From Pigoraptor vietnamica (taxonomy: Eukaryota; Opisthokonta; Filasterea): a DNA stretch of 25,469 nt. The DNA lies in the NCBI GenBank assembly GCA_943704525.1, contig CALSCQ010002178.1, forward strand, positions 1 through 25,469, in the 5' to 3' direction. Below are positions 1 to 7,466 of the stretch, piece after piece. Positions within the stretch are counted from its first letter, which is position 1, and each line of letters opens with the position of its first letter. A program made the position numbers and the translations under genes. Under the pieces are notes generated by a model that was not told the origin of the DNA, did no database searches, and saw only the letters and a list, made by a program, of their open reading frames with translations.

Positions 1-280
1 CGATTCCAACCAATAGGAATCATTCGCGCGCAAGGTCCACTGATCAAAATCCACTAAACCGCAAATTCGCAGACTCGCGTTCCCGGTAACGCGAGTTCTC
101 GGCAGACGCTGTCTTTGAGTTGAAATCGGCGTAACACGGCCTGATCACACCCCCGGATGCTACGCCGCATGGGCCAATTGTTGAACTCGGCATGCTCTCT
201 GCGTCGCTTCCCGCGAAAGCGCGAAAGCGTGTTGCGTGGGTGTGCATGCGTGCGTGCGTTTCTCTCCCTGCGCTGTCACC
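1..280. promoter_or_regulatory. 5' flank of the mS26-like gene
   Basis: No gene was recognised here. A perfect 9-bp inverted repeat (ACTCGCGTT at 73-81 and AACGCGAGT at 88-96, 6-nt loop) could form a hairpin. An E2F-like 11-mer TTCCCGCGAAA lies at 208-218, 62 bp before the start codon. A CCAAT sequence lies near position 10, flanked by GATTCC/GGAATC arms. Open frames crossing this stretch on either strand look like chance frames in GC-rich DNA. The promoter role is inferred from position only. Confidence 0.35.
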
Positions 281-1576
281 ATGTTGTCCCTCGCACGGAA
301 CGCGCGCGTGGCGTTCCCATGCACGCGCGCCCTGCGATTTTACTCGCTGCCGGCCGCGCCCCCGCCGAGCACGGCCGAAGGGCGCGGGCTCGAGGGCCTC
401 ACGCCGGAGATGGCCGCAAAGCTCACTGCCGTTGCGCCCGCGCCGGAAGTGTTCGAGTATGTGCGCATCCAGCACTATGACCCACCCCTGCGCGGCGCCG
501 AGACTATCGTGTCGCGCGAGCGGGCAATTTTCCGCCGGGAAATGGCTGCGCTGCGGAGGCAGTACTTTGCCGAGGCCCAGCGCGTGAAGGAGGCCGAGGC
601 CTTGCGGAAGGAGCAGAAGCTGACGGAGCGCGAGGACCGCGAATCACGGATGGTGGTGCTGACGCAGGAGTACCGTAAGCACAAGCGGGCGCTCTACCGG
701 CAGTACAGCCAGGCCGCGGGGTATGTTTTCCCCTTCATGCCGAAGACCGAGGCGATCAGGAAGCACATAGAGGCGACGCGCAGCGCACTCGGAAGGCCCA
801 AGTCGCCGCGAATGCGCCTCGCGCTGGGAAAGTTCACCGCGGAGGACCTCGGCGTGAGCGAGGAGGTGTGCGAGAAGGTGCGCCGGGCGTTTGCCGAGGC
901 CACGCGGCCCCAGCGCGAGTTGGTGGAGCGCGCGAAGCTGACGGCGCCGACGCTTCTCACGCGCGAAAACATGCTCGTGCGCGTGTCTGAGTCCGTATTG
1001 AAGATTGGGACGGCGAACCCTCCTCTCGAAACGACGCGGCTACCGAAGCCGTGGACGGTGGCGGACGCGCGACAGCAGCGCCAGGAGACCATCGATGCCA
1101 AGGTGAAGATTGCGACCGAATTTCGCGACAAATTTGCGGCGGAAGAGGCGGAGCGTGTGAAGTTGACGGCGGCGGAGACCGAGAGGGTCGCTGCGGAGGC
1201 GGCGAAGGCAGCGGAGGCTGCGAAGGCTGCGAAGGCTGCGAAGGCTGCGAAGGCTGCGGAGCAACGAAAGCTCGCGAAACGGTCGGCTCGGAGGGCTCGG
1301 AGGACGGAGAAGAAGATGGCCATGATGGCCGCGAACAGTGTGAGTTTCAACAGGGCGGCGGGTGGTGAGGGCGTGGGGCGCCCCAAGGAAGCGCCGGAAG
1401 TCGCCGCCAAACAACCCGCGAAGGACGCCCCGGAAACACGCCGCGGCGCAAAGGCCCCCGCCTCCGACAAGCAAAGCGCGAAGGAAGCCCCGAAAGGCGC
1501 CGCCAAGCAGCCTGCGAAGGACGCCGCGGCTGCAGGCGCTCCGACGGCACGTGGCGGCACTGCCAACGGGCGATGA
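281..1576 (+). CDS. Mitochondrial small-subunit ribosomal protein mS26-like, single exon
   Basis: Predicted 431-residue basic protein, no intron seen. The start at 281 has a CACCATG context and gives an Arg-rich N terminus (MLSLARNARVAF, then RALRFYSLPA) typical of a mitochondrial targeting sequence. An earlier in-frame ATG at 236 would bury it. The body is helical and rich in Glu, Arg and Gln. Two stretches resemble animal MRPS26: a heptad-like block (REMAALRRQYFAEAQRVKEA) and the motif LLTRENMLVRVSESV, comparable with ITRENLEARVEAAL in human mS26. In that family the protein sits in the mitoribosomal small subunit. The C-terminal third is Ala/Lys low complexity (runs of EAAKAAKAAK, then repeated AKQPAKDA), making it about twice the length of the animal protein. 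The large antisense frame here is a compositional shadow. The identity rests on remembered motif similarity and is moderate. A generic coiled-coil mitochondrial protein is the alternative. It is convergent with the ankyrin gene, 210 bp apart. Confidence 0.5.
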   Translation: MLSLARNARVAFPCTRALRFYSLPAAPPPSTAEGRGLEGLTPEMAAKLTAVAPAPEVFEYVRIQHYDPPLRGAETIVSRERAIFRREMAALRRQYFAEAQRVKEAEALRKEQKLTEREDRESRMVVLTQEYRKHKRALYRQYSQAAGYVFPFMPKTEAIRKHIEATRSALGRPKSPRMRLALGKFTAEDLGVSEEVCEKVRRAFAEATRPQRELVERAKLTAPTLLTRENMLVRVSESVLKIGTANPPLETTRLPKPWTVADARQQRQETIDAKVKIATEFRDKFAAEEAERVKLTAAETERVAAEAAKAAEAAKAAKAAKAAKAAEQRKLAKRSARRARRTEKKMAMMAANSVSFNRAAGGEGVGRPKEAPEVAAKQPAKDAPETRRGAKAPASDKQSAKEAPKGAAKQPAKDAAAAGAPTARGGTANGR

Positions 1577-1786
1577 ATAGAGTGTGTATGACCGACGGGC
1601 TCTCGTGTGTGCTTGATTGGTGAAGCGTGCACGGTTGCGACTGGGGTTTGTGGGCATCGTCGAACAGCTGCAAACACGCGGGCCCACTGACACACGCGCT
1701 GCACCAACATGCGCAAAGTGGGATCGAGACACGCCTTAATTGCACGCAAATACAAACGCACGCACGCGCACGCACCCCAGAGCACT

Positions 1787-3091
1787 TCAAAGCCACGCGT
1801 CGCGAGTGCCCATGTCGGTTACGCTCACAGTTTGCACGACATCGTCCGCGTCCCCGCGCTCCGCTGTGCTCGCACGCCGCACGCGCGGACGCCCGCGAGC
1901 ACCTGTTTCGCCCTCCGAATCGCTTCCGTCGGCGGGATGTCCGATGCGGGTGACCGCGTTGCCGTCAGTCACGTGCTCGACCGGGATGGTGTTGGTGACG
2001 GCCGACGAGAGGCGCGAAAGCGATATGTGGCTCTTGAACTACACAGTGGGTAAAATAAGCAAGTGACACCAACACATACACCTGCACACGCACGACGCCA
2101 ACACGCGCACACAGTAGTAATGCGGCACAGTAAGCAATAGAGCAGACACACAGGGACATCGCACTAGCACCACAGTAACAGAGTGACCGGCTGTGACACG
2201 ACAACGTCACACTGACACGAAGTGCCAAACAGCAGCCACAGCCTGAATAAACCGGCACTTTGCACACAGGCCAAGCGCCCATGCATGCAATGGCTCCATT
2301 AGCCCACGCACCTTCGCAGCCTTCTCCTCACGCCTGCGCGCCTCCAAGTAACGCGCGGCCTCCTTCTTTCCCGCCATCCGCGCGCGGTGCTTTGCCTTGA
2401 GACCGTAGAGGTCGCGCGCGTTAATGTCCGCCCCACCCTCCACGAGCGCCTTCACCACCTCCACGTGACCGTTCTGCGCAGGGGATCCATTCAGCCGATT
2501 GCATCCAAGCAACAACATCAACGCACCCTCGAAAGCACACAGCTGCTGCTGTCCACGACCGCCAGCGCACCTTCGCCGCTGCCATGAGGGCCGTCTCGCC
2601 GTTCAGATCTTTGAGCTCGGGATCAGCATGGCAGGCAAGCAGCAGCGACACCACCTCCGCGTGACCGTTGTGCGCGGCTGCGCAGTAAAATAAGAACTGT
2701 CATACGCTACTCACATTTCCACACGCATATAAAACGCACACACAGATTGTGAATCGGCGTGCGTTTAGTATGTGTGCGGTGTGTGTGAGAGTGCGCCTTT
2801 GTGCGGCGTGTGCGAGTATTTTTGTGTGCGAGTGTTTTTGTGTGTGTGTTTGCGAGTGTGTCACGTGTCTGTGAGTGTGTAAGTGTGTGTGCGCGCGCGT
2901 GTGTGTGTGTCTGCTTGTGTGTATTGCCGGTTTCAATGTGTTTAACGAAGCAACTTGCATGGATCCGCACCATTGATCAGTGGCGTATGGCCGTACGCAT
3001 TCGCCTCGTTCGGGTCCGCGCCCTCCGCAAGCAGCGCCTTGACAGCGGCCGCGTTGCCAACAGTCGCGAGGTCCAGTAGCACGTCGCGCAT
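1787..3091 (-). CDS. Ankyrin-repeat protein, four exons
   Basis: Exons on the minus strand are 3091-2971, 2677-2571, 2473-2312 and 2038-1787. Phases join cleanly to 213 residues. ATG is at 3091 and TGA ends at 1787. Three ankyrin repeats are plain: residues about 1-36 (VGNAAAVKALLAEGADPNE), 37-70 (TPLINAAHNGHAEVVSLLL...GETALMAA) and 71-104 (KNGHVEVVKALVEGGADINA). A Lys/Arg/Glu-rich helix (about 105-130, ARYLEARRREEKAAK) and an unstructured, acidic then basic tail follow. Introns 1 and 2 fall at the same position relative to the repeat (just before the xNGHxEVV helix), so each repeat is nearly one exon. Ankyrin repeats bind proteins; no partner or enzyme domain is visible, so function is unknown. 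Intron 1 holds TG/CA-rich low-complexity DNA. The last exon is the least certain part, supported only by a good donor (AAG|GTGCGT), an acceptor (TGTGTAG) and phase. Confidence 0.75.
2678..2970 (-). repeat. TG/CA-rich low-complexity intron 1 of the ankyrin gene
   Basis: This intron consists largely of interrupted TG, TGCG and TGAG dinucleotide-like sequence on the + strand, densest about 2760-2930. Frames reading through it give His/Thr-rich or Cys/Val-rich strings typical of simple sequence, so I treat them as non-coding. Confidence 0.6.
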
Positions 3092-3416
3092 TTCGCCCAC
3101 TCTCTCCGAGGCAAGTACCACCCTCTCGCTGTAATCGCCACACGCTCGCCAACTGTCTCACTATTACACACGCACTTCGTTGTCAATGCACGCACTGTGC
3201 CACTGCTTGGGGGTGAAAAAAAAAACACTCTGGCGTCGTTCCGTGTGTGTGCGCACACAGTCACTTTGTTTCACATTTCAAATTTCGCAGAACCAGAAAT
3301 GGCGTACTGACGACATCATGACGACAAATAAAGCGGACAAAGATGCGCACGTGACTTGACAGCTGACTCAAAGAACAAAAGTGCTGCGCTTGCCGTTGTG
3401 TCTTCTTCCCGCGAAA
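3092..3416. promoter_or_regulatory. Divergent intergenic promoter region, ankyrin gene / TMX3-like gene
   Basis: This 325-bp gap separates two start codons pointing away from each other. It contains GCACGTGAC (E-box CACGTG at 3348-3353) about 65 bp upstream of the TMX3-like start. An E2F-like TTCCCGCGAAA at 3406-3416 directly abuts that ATG. A short poly-A run lies near 3218. No open frame with protein character was seen. Shared promoter use is inferred from geometry. Confidence 0.4.
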
Positions 3417-5087
3417 ATGGCGCGCGTTGCTCTCGCGTGCGTGATCGTGTGTGTCGTGGCGCTTGCTACGCATGCCACTGCAGATGCCGACGATGGACCG
3501 GCGTTCATCGGGAGCAGCGTCGTGACGCTGACGGACGCGACGTTTGACGAGTCACTCGCGCACGGCAGCTGGTTTGTCAAATTCTACGCGCCGTGGTGCC
3601 ACTTCTGCAAGAAGCTCGCGCCCGTGTGGGAGGAAGTGGCGTCCGATCTCGAGACCCCCGACGCCGACGTGCACGTGGGCAAGGTGGACTGCACCACAAG
3701 CAGCGGCCCCTGCGACGCCCAGAACTTGCGCGGCTACCCGACCCTCCTGTTCTTCCGCAGCGGCGCGGAGAAGCCCATCTCGTACGAAGGTCCGCGCACA
3801 CGGGAGCGCCTCGTGGAATTCGCACGGCGCGCTGCGGGTCCGACCGTGGCCGACGTGCGCAACGGGAATGCGCTTCAGCGGCTGAGGGACGCCGCGGACG
3901 TCGTGTTTCTGTACATTGGGCGCCCTGCCGGCAGTGCTTATGCGGCCTTTTCAGCGGTCGCCACCGAGCAGTACGTGTCGCCGGGTCTGTCGTTTGCACG
4001 CGCGGACAGTGTCGAGGCTGTGGGGCTGAACACAGCAGGCGAAGCGCCGCTTGTCCTTGCGCTAAAGGATGGCACCTCGGTGCGGCTGGACGGTGACATT
4101 ACGGAGGAAAGTATGCGCGCGTTCTTCTCTCGGGAGCGGTTCCCGCGCGTTGCGCACATTGAGAGCGCTTCGTACGGTGCGCTGTGGGCGAAGGAGGCGC
4201 CGCTGGTGCTGCTGGTCGCCGACCCTGCGAACGCGCGCGCCACGCGCCACGCACAGGCGGCACTGCGGGCGGCGGCGGACGGCGCGGGTCCCGAGCAGTT
4301 CGCGTGGATTGACGGGGCGTATTTCAGCAACAAAGTGCGCACGACATGGGGCCTGTCGGTCGCGGATCTGCCCGTGGTCGTGTACGAGGCGGCGTCGCGG
4401 CGCGCCCACGCAGTGCTGCGGTCGCCCTCGCGGGAGGAGATTTTCACGGAGAAAGACATTGGTGCGTTTGTGGACGCTGTGCGCACGGGAAAGCAGGAGG
4501 TAAGTGTTGCCCGTGTGACGCGCACACTGTGGCTGGAAGTGAGCCTTTGTCTGACTGCGATATTTTGTTGCAGCTCACGGAGCGATCGGCTGGCGGCATT
4601 CTGGGCTTTTTCCAATCCGTACGTCACGTGCATCTCATCCGTCTGCTACAGGCGTGTCCATCCACAGAGGCATACATGGACGTCCACGCAAGCATACTTC
4701 ACCTGCATACGCACACGCACGCGAAGGAGCACCGATAAGAATTCTTTTATCTCTCTCGCCGGAGACCATTCTCTCAGTACACTCAGACATGCCTTATCTC
4801 TCCATGCATCCGCATTCGCCTGTTGCTCAACGATTTCTTTCCTTTGTCGCAGGGCCTTGAGGAGGTCAACATGGCATTCCAGGTCCGTCTGCTGTTCAGT
4901 CTGACCCTAACCGTAACCCGCAGTTTCTGTTCATTTACGACGGTCCCTCTGATGCACACTTCTTTGTACCGCACAGGCGCTCTACTCGCAGTACCCGGCC
5001 CTTGCCATTATGACCGTCGTCTTCCCCGCACTCATGATTTTCATCCTCTTCCTCATGCCCGGTGCGGGCCACGCAAAGACGGAGTAA
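3417..5087 (+). CDS. TMX3: TMX3-like transmembrane thioredoxin-related disulfide isomerase, four exons
   Basis: Exons are 3417-4499, 4574-4618, 4853-4882 and 4977-5087, all phase 0, giving 422 residues (human TMX3 has about 454). A signal peptide (residues 1 to about 22, VALACVIVCVVALATHATA) precedes a thioredoxin domain with FVKFYAPWCHFCKKLAP (CxxC at 61-64) and cis-proline RGYPT (Pro108). YEGPRTRERLVEFARR then follows, matching the YRGPRTKDDIIEFAHR region of TMX3. Two further thioredoxin-like, redox-inactive domains follow (FFSRERFPRVAH; then FAWIDGAYFSN). A membrane segment near 394-414 (ALAIMTVVFPALMIFILFL) ends in a short tail (GAGHAKTE) without a KKxx signal. The family catalyses disulfide exchange in the ER lumen. 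The active site reads CHFC rather than the usual CGHC, and an extra Cys pair (92, 99) is present. The tiny exons 2 and 3 (45 and 30 nt) are supported by good splice sites. Confidence 0.85.
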
Positions 5088-5568
5088 AGTGCTGTACTGC
5101 CGCACAAGGCAAATGAATGCCAGTGCAGCCCTCAAATGGGCATCGACAGAAGAAGTTGTCCTCACTCTACTGCCGCAGAAGGCAAATGAACGCCAGTGCA
5201 GCCCTCAAATGGGCACCGACAGAAGAACTTGTCCTCACTCTACTGCCGCAGAAGGCAAATGAACGCCAGTGCAGCCCTCAAATGGGCATCGACAGAAGAA
5301 GCTGTCCTCACTCTACTGCCGCAGAAGGCAAATGAACGCCAGTGCAGCCCTCAAATGGGCACCGACAGAAGAAGTTGTCCTCACTCTACTGCCGCAGAAG
5401 GCAGTGAGGCCATGACAACAGGTGTGGTTCGATTGCTGCGAAGCACTCGTGGCAAACCGAGGAACATACGGAACAAAATGGAAACAGCCAAATGTACACA
5501 GCCCAGTCACGGACACTTTTGCTGCATATTGCCAAAGCAAAAAGTGCAATCCGAAGTAAACAGCGGCT
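5088..5568. other. Convergent intergenic gap between TMX3-like and uL13m genes
   Basis: The 481 bp between the two stop codons hold the 73-bp tandem array (listed separately) and, from 5404 on, about 165 bp of unremarkable sequence that must contain the 3' end of the uL13m transcript. I saw no clear AATAAA on either strand. Confidence 0.6.
5092..5403. repeat. 73-bp tandem repeat, four full copies plus a partial one
   Basis: Full copies start at 5112, 5185, 5258 and 5331, each 73 bp, beginning AATGAACGCCAGTGCAGCCC (AATGAATGCC in copy 1). A partial unit (CTGCCGCACAAGGCA type) precedes them at about 5092-5111, only a few bases after the TMX3-like stop codon. Copies differ at only a few positions (CATCGA/CACCGA, AAGTT/AACTT/AAGCT), which implies recent expansion. 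Because 73 is not a multiple of 3, the frames crossing the array shift with each copy and are not genes. The array lies in the likely 3' UTR or downstream flank. Confidence 0.95.
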
Positions 5569-7098
5569 TTACTTCTTCGCTGCGGGTGCCGCTTTGGTCG
5601 GTGCTGGTGCTGGTGCTGGTGCTGCCGCTGCCGCCGCCGCCACTGCCGCCCGCCTGGCCACCTTTGTGTGCCACGGATTTGTGTGCGCAAAGGTCGCCGC
5701 CTGACCCTCCGGCACTGCAGTCTTGTACGGGATGGTGGGGGGACCGGGCATGCGCACCACGTGACTAATGTTGGCCTCATAAGGGTGGGTCGCACCCGCG
5801 AAAACATAGAGGCGATCCATCAGCCGATCGCGCCGCTTCGACTGCGGCAGCATGCCTCGCACGGCAAATTCGATGATCTGCGGATGGGGTGCGTGGACGC
5901 GTCAGACGTGCTTACGAGAGACATGGCATCGCCTCAGAGTGACGACGGTCGGCGCACAGCACACAGAGTACGCGAAAAGGGTTGCGAGAGGGTAATCGAA
6001 GGGCAGTAACCCCTTCCGGCCGGGGGCGTAACAAATGCGCGCCTGACCTTGTTGGGGGCCTTCGTGTGCAAGTCCCTTGCGGTGGTCCACTTCTGCGAAC
6101 CGGGGTAACCGGAGTACCGCACGTACTCCTTGTTGTACCATTTTCGCCCAGTGAATGCCACCTTGTCCACGTTGGTTACCACCACGTGATCGCCCACGTC
6201 CACTGCGCACGGCAAGCCAGCTCACATGAGACACAAGTGCGCACAATACACAACAACATCGCCCACGTCCACTGCGCACGGCAAGCCAGCTCACATGAGA
6301 GACTAAACACAACAACATCGCCCATGTCCACTGCGCACGGCAAGCCAGCTCACATGAGAGACTAAACACAACAACATCGCCCACGTCCACTGCGCACGGC
6401 AAGCCAGCTCACATGAGAGACAAGTGTGCACAATACACAACAACGTGCGCTTTTGCACATGACCCGAATAATTACACGAGATCCCCGCCTGTTCTGCCAA
6501 CAAGACACTCCGCAGAACACAGACAGCAAAAGGCACACGCCCCAGCCGCATGCCCACCGCCGGGTTCGTACGTGGGCTTGTACTTTCCACGCAGCAGGAT
6601 GGAGATGACCGCGGCAAGCTTCCCCGGCTGGTAGTGCGAGGCGTCGATATGGTGCCAGATGCGCCCGTGGACGCCGTGCATCTGCAGCGCAAGCGCACGT
6701 GTGTCAATAACCCTCGACAATGTGCCGTCGACACACGCACTGCACGAAAAAGGGGTCCACAAACATTCACAGCGAAGCCGAATATCAACGCATGACGGTA
6801 ACGAGACATAATCGCGGCTCAGTAGAGGGTAGGGAGGCGAGAAGGAGACACCATAGAGAGAGTGGCACTTGTTCGTCCCCGCACGCACCCGCTGCGCCTC
6901 CAGTCCCCCCTGCGCAAGGCTCATGTTCCGCGAATCCTTCCTCAATACGACCCCAGCGGAGGCTGCCGTCGTCGTCGCCTCGTCAAACACGAACACGCCC
7001 GTGTCCTTCGGCGGCGGTGGAAGCGCGCGCACTTCGCCCACGCGGTGCCCAAGCCGCTGCACATTCTTGCGCAACACAGCGCGCAAGGGATTCACCAT
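5569..7098 (-). CDS. MRPL13: Mitochondrial large-subunit ribosomal protein uL13m, four exons
   Basis: Exons on the minus strand are 7098-6889, 6681-6558, 6202-6048 and 5877-5569. They join in phase to 265 residues. The uL13 core is clear across exons 2-4: HGRIWHHIDAS, LLRGKYKPTYEPG, then VDVGDHVVVTN, FTGRKWYNKEYVRYSGYPGS, then EFAVRGMLPQSKRRDRLMDR and LYVFAGATHPYEAN. These are the same blocks, in the same order, as bacterial L13 and fungal mitochondrial MRPL23. The protein binds 23S-type rRNA in the mitoribosomal large subunit. Exon 1 adds about 70 residues (MVNPLRAVLRKNVQRLGHRV) that fit a targeting presequence plus extension. The C terminus carries an Ala/Pro-rich tail (about 30 residues, ending KAAPAAKK) absent from bacterial L13. 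The 3' splice site of intron 2 is part of a tandem repeat. The gene is divergent from the RhoGEF gene. Exon 1 is the least certain exon. Confidence 0.9.
6189..6444 (-). repeat. Four-copy tandem repeat carrying the exon 3 splice acceptor of uL13m
   Basis: Copies start at 6189, 6258, 6317 and 6376 on the + strand. The inner two are 59 bp. The outer two are about 69 bp, sharing a longer variant segment (ACAAGTGYGCACAATACAC). Read on the minus strand, each copy contains GCTTGCCGTGCGCAG, the intron 2 acceptor, followed by TGGACGTGGGCGAT or, in one copy, TGGACATGGGCGAT. This is the first 14 bases of coding exon 3. Only the copy at 6189-6257 runs into the rest of exon 3. The other three lie upstream in intron 2 as complete duplicate acceptors. 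Confidence 0.92.
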
Positions 7099-7119
7099 TG
7101 CGCCGAATATGTGCCACGC

Positions 7120-7171
<52 letters not shown>

Positions 7172-7466
7172 GTGCGTGTGCCTGTGCGCACACCTGATGT
7201 TCTTTCAAAGTCTCACCCACGGCACATGCAAACGAGCGTCATTGAATCGTCACTTTGCAAATGCCGTCATCCATCACGTGATGTCAACAAAAGAGTGTGG
7301 GTTTGGTTTGAAGGGACCACCACTAATTTAACAGCAGCGACAGTCCCTCTCAGTCCTGTTCGCCTGCATTACAGCCCCATTCGCTAAGCATGCATGCGCC
7401 CCTTCCTCTCCCACCGAGCACGCGTTGAGGCGGCAACGGATCTTGCACGCATGCTTCGCCTGGAAA
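7099..7466. promoter_or_regulatory. Divergent intergenic promoter region, uL13m / RhoGEF
   Basis: This 368-bp gap lies between two oppositely directed start codons. It holds the (TG)22 tract close to the uL13m start and a perfect 12-bp palindrome CATCACGTGATG at 7272-7283 centred on an E-box CACGTG. I saw no open frame with protein character. Shared regulation is inferred from geometry. Confidence 0.4.
7123..7166. repeat. (TG)22 microsatellite
   Basis: Uninterrupted TG dinucleotides run from 7123 to 7166 and are followed by imperfect TGCG units to about 7190. The tract lies 25-70 bp upstream of the uL13m start codon, so within its 5' UTR or core promoter. Such tracts are often length-polymorphic and can adopt Z-DNA. 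Confidence 0.95.

Noticed and set aside
694-1785. Long antisense frame (363 codons) opposite the mS26-like gene
   Set aside because: It is a GC-rich shadow of the Ala/Lys-coding strand: low-complexity Ala/Phe/Ser composition and no domain. The + frame has a targeting sequence and family motifs.
2760-2930. His/Thr-rich and Cys/Val-rich frames in the TG-rich stretch
   Set aside because: Simple-sequence artefacts within intron 1 of the ankyrin gene.
4346-4738. + strand frame overlapping the end of TMX3-like exon 1 and its intron
   Set aside because: It is an out-of-frame shadow; the thioredoxin-family frame with splice sites explains the sequence.
4902-4918. Telomere-like CCCTAACCGTAACCC in a TMX3-like intron
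   Set aside because: Only two imperfect units; not an interstitial telomere array.
5117-5768. Overlapping + strand open frames across the 73-bp array, with repeated NASAALKWA-like peptides
   Set aside because: They arise from the tandem repeat, shift frame every copy because 73 is not a multiple of 3, and run antisense into the uL13m exon.
6189-6444. CRISPR-like array from four regularly spaced repeats
   Set aside because: Repeats are adjacent without unique spacers, lie in a eukaryotic gene and contain its splice acceptor; there are no cas genes.
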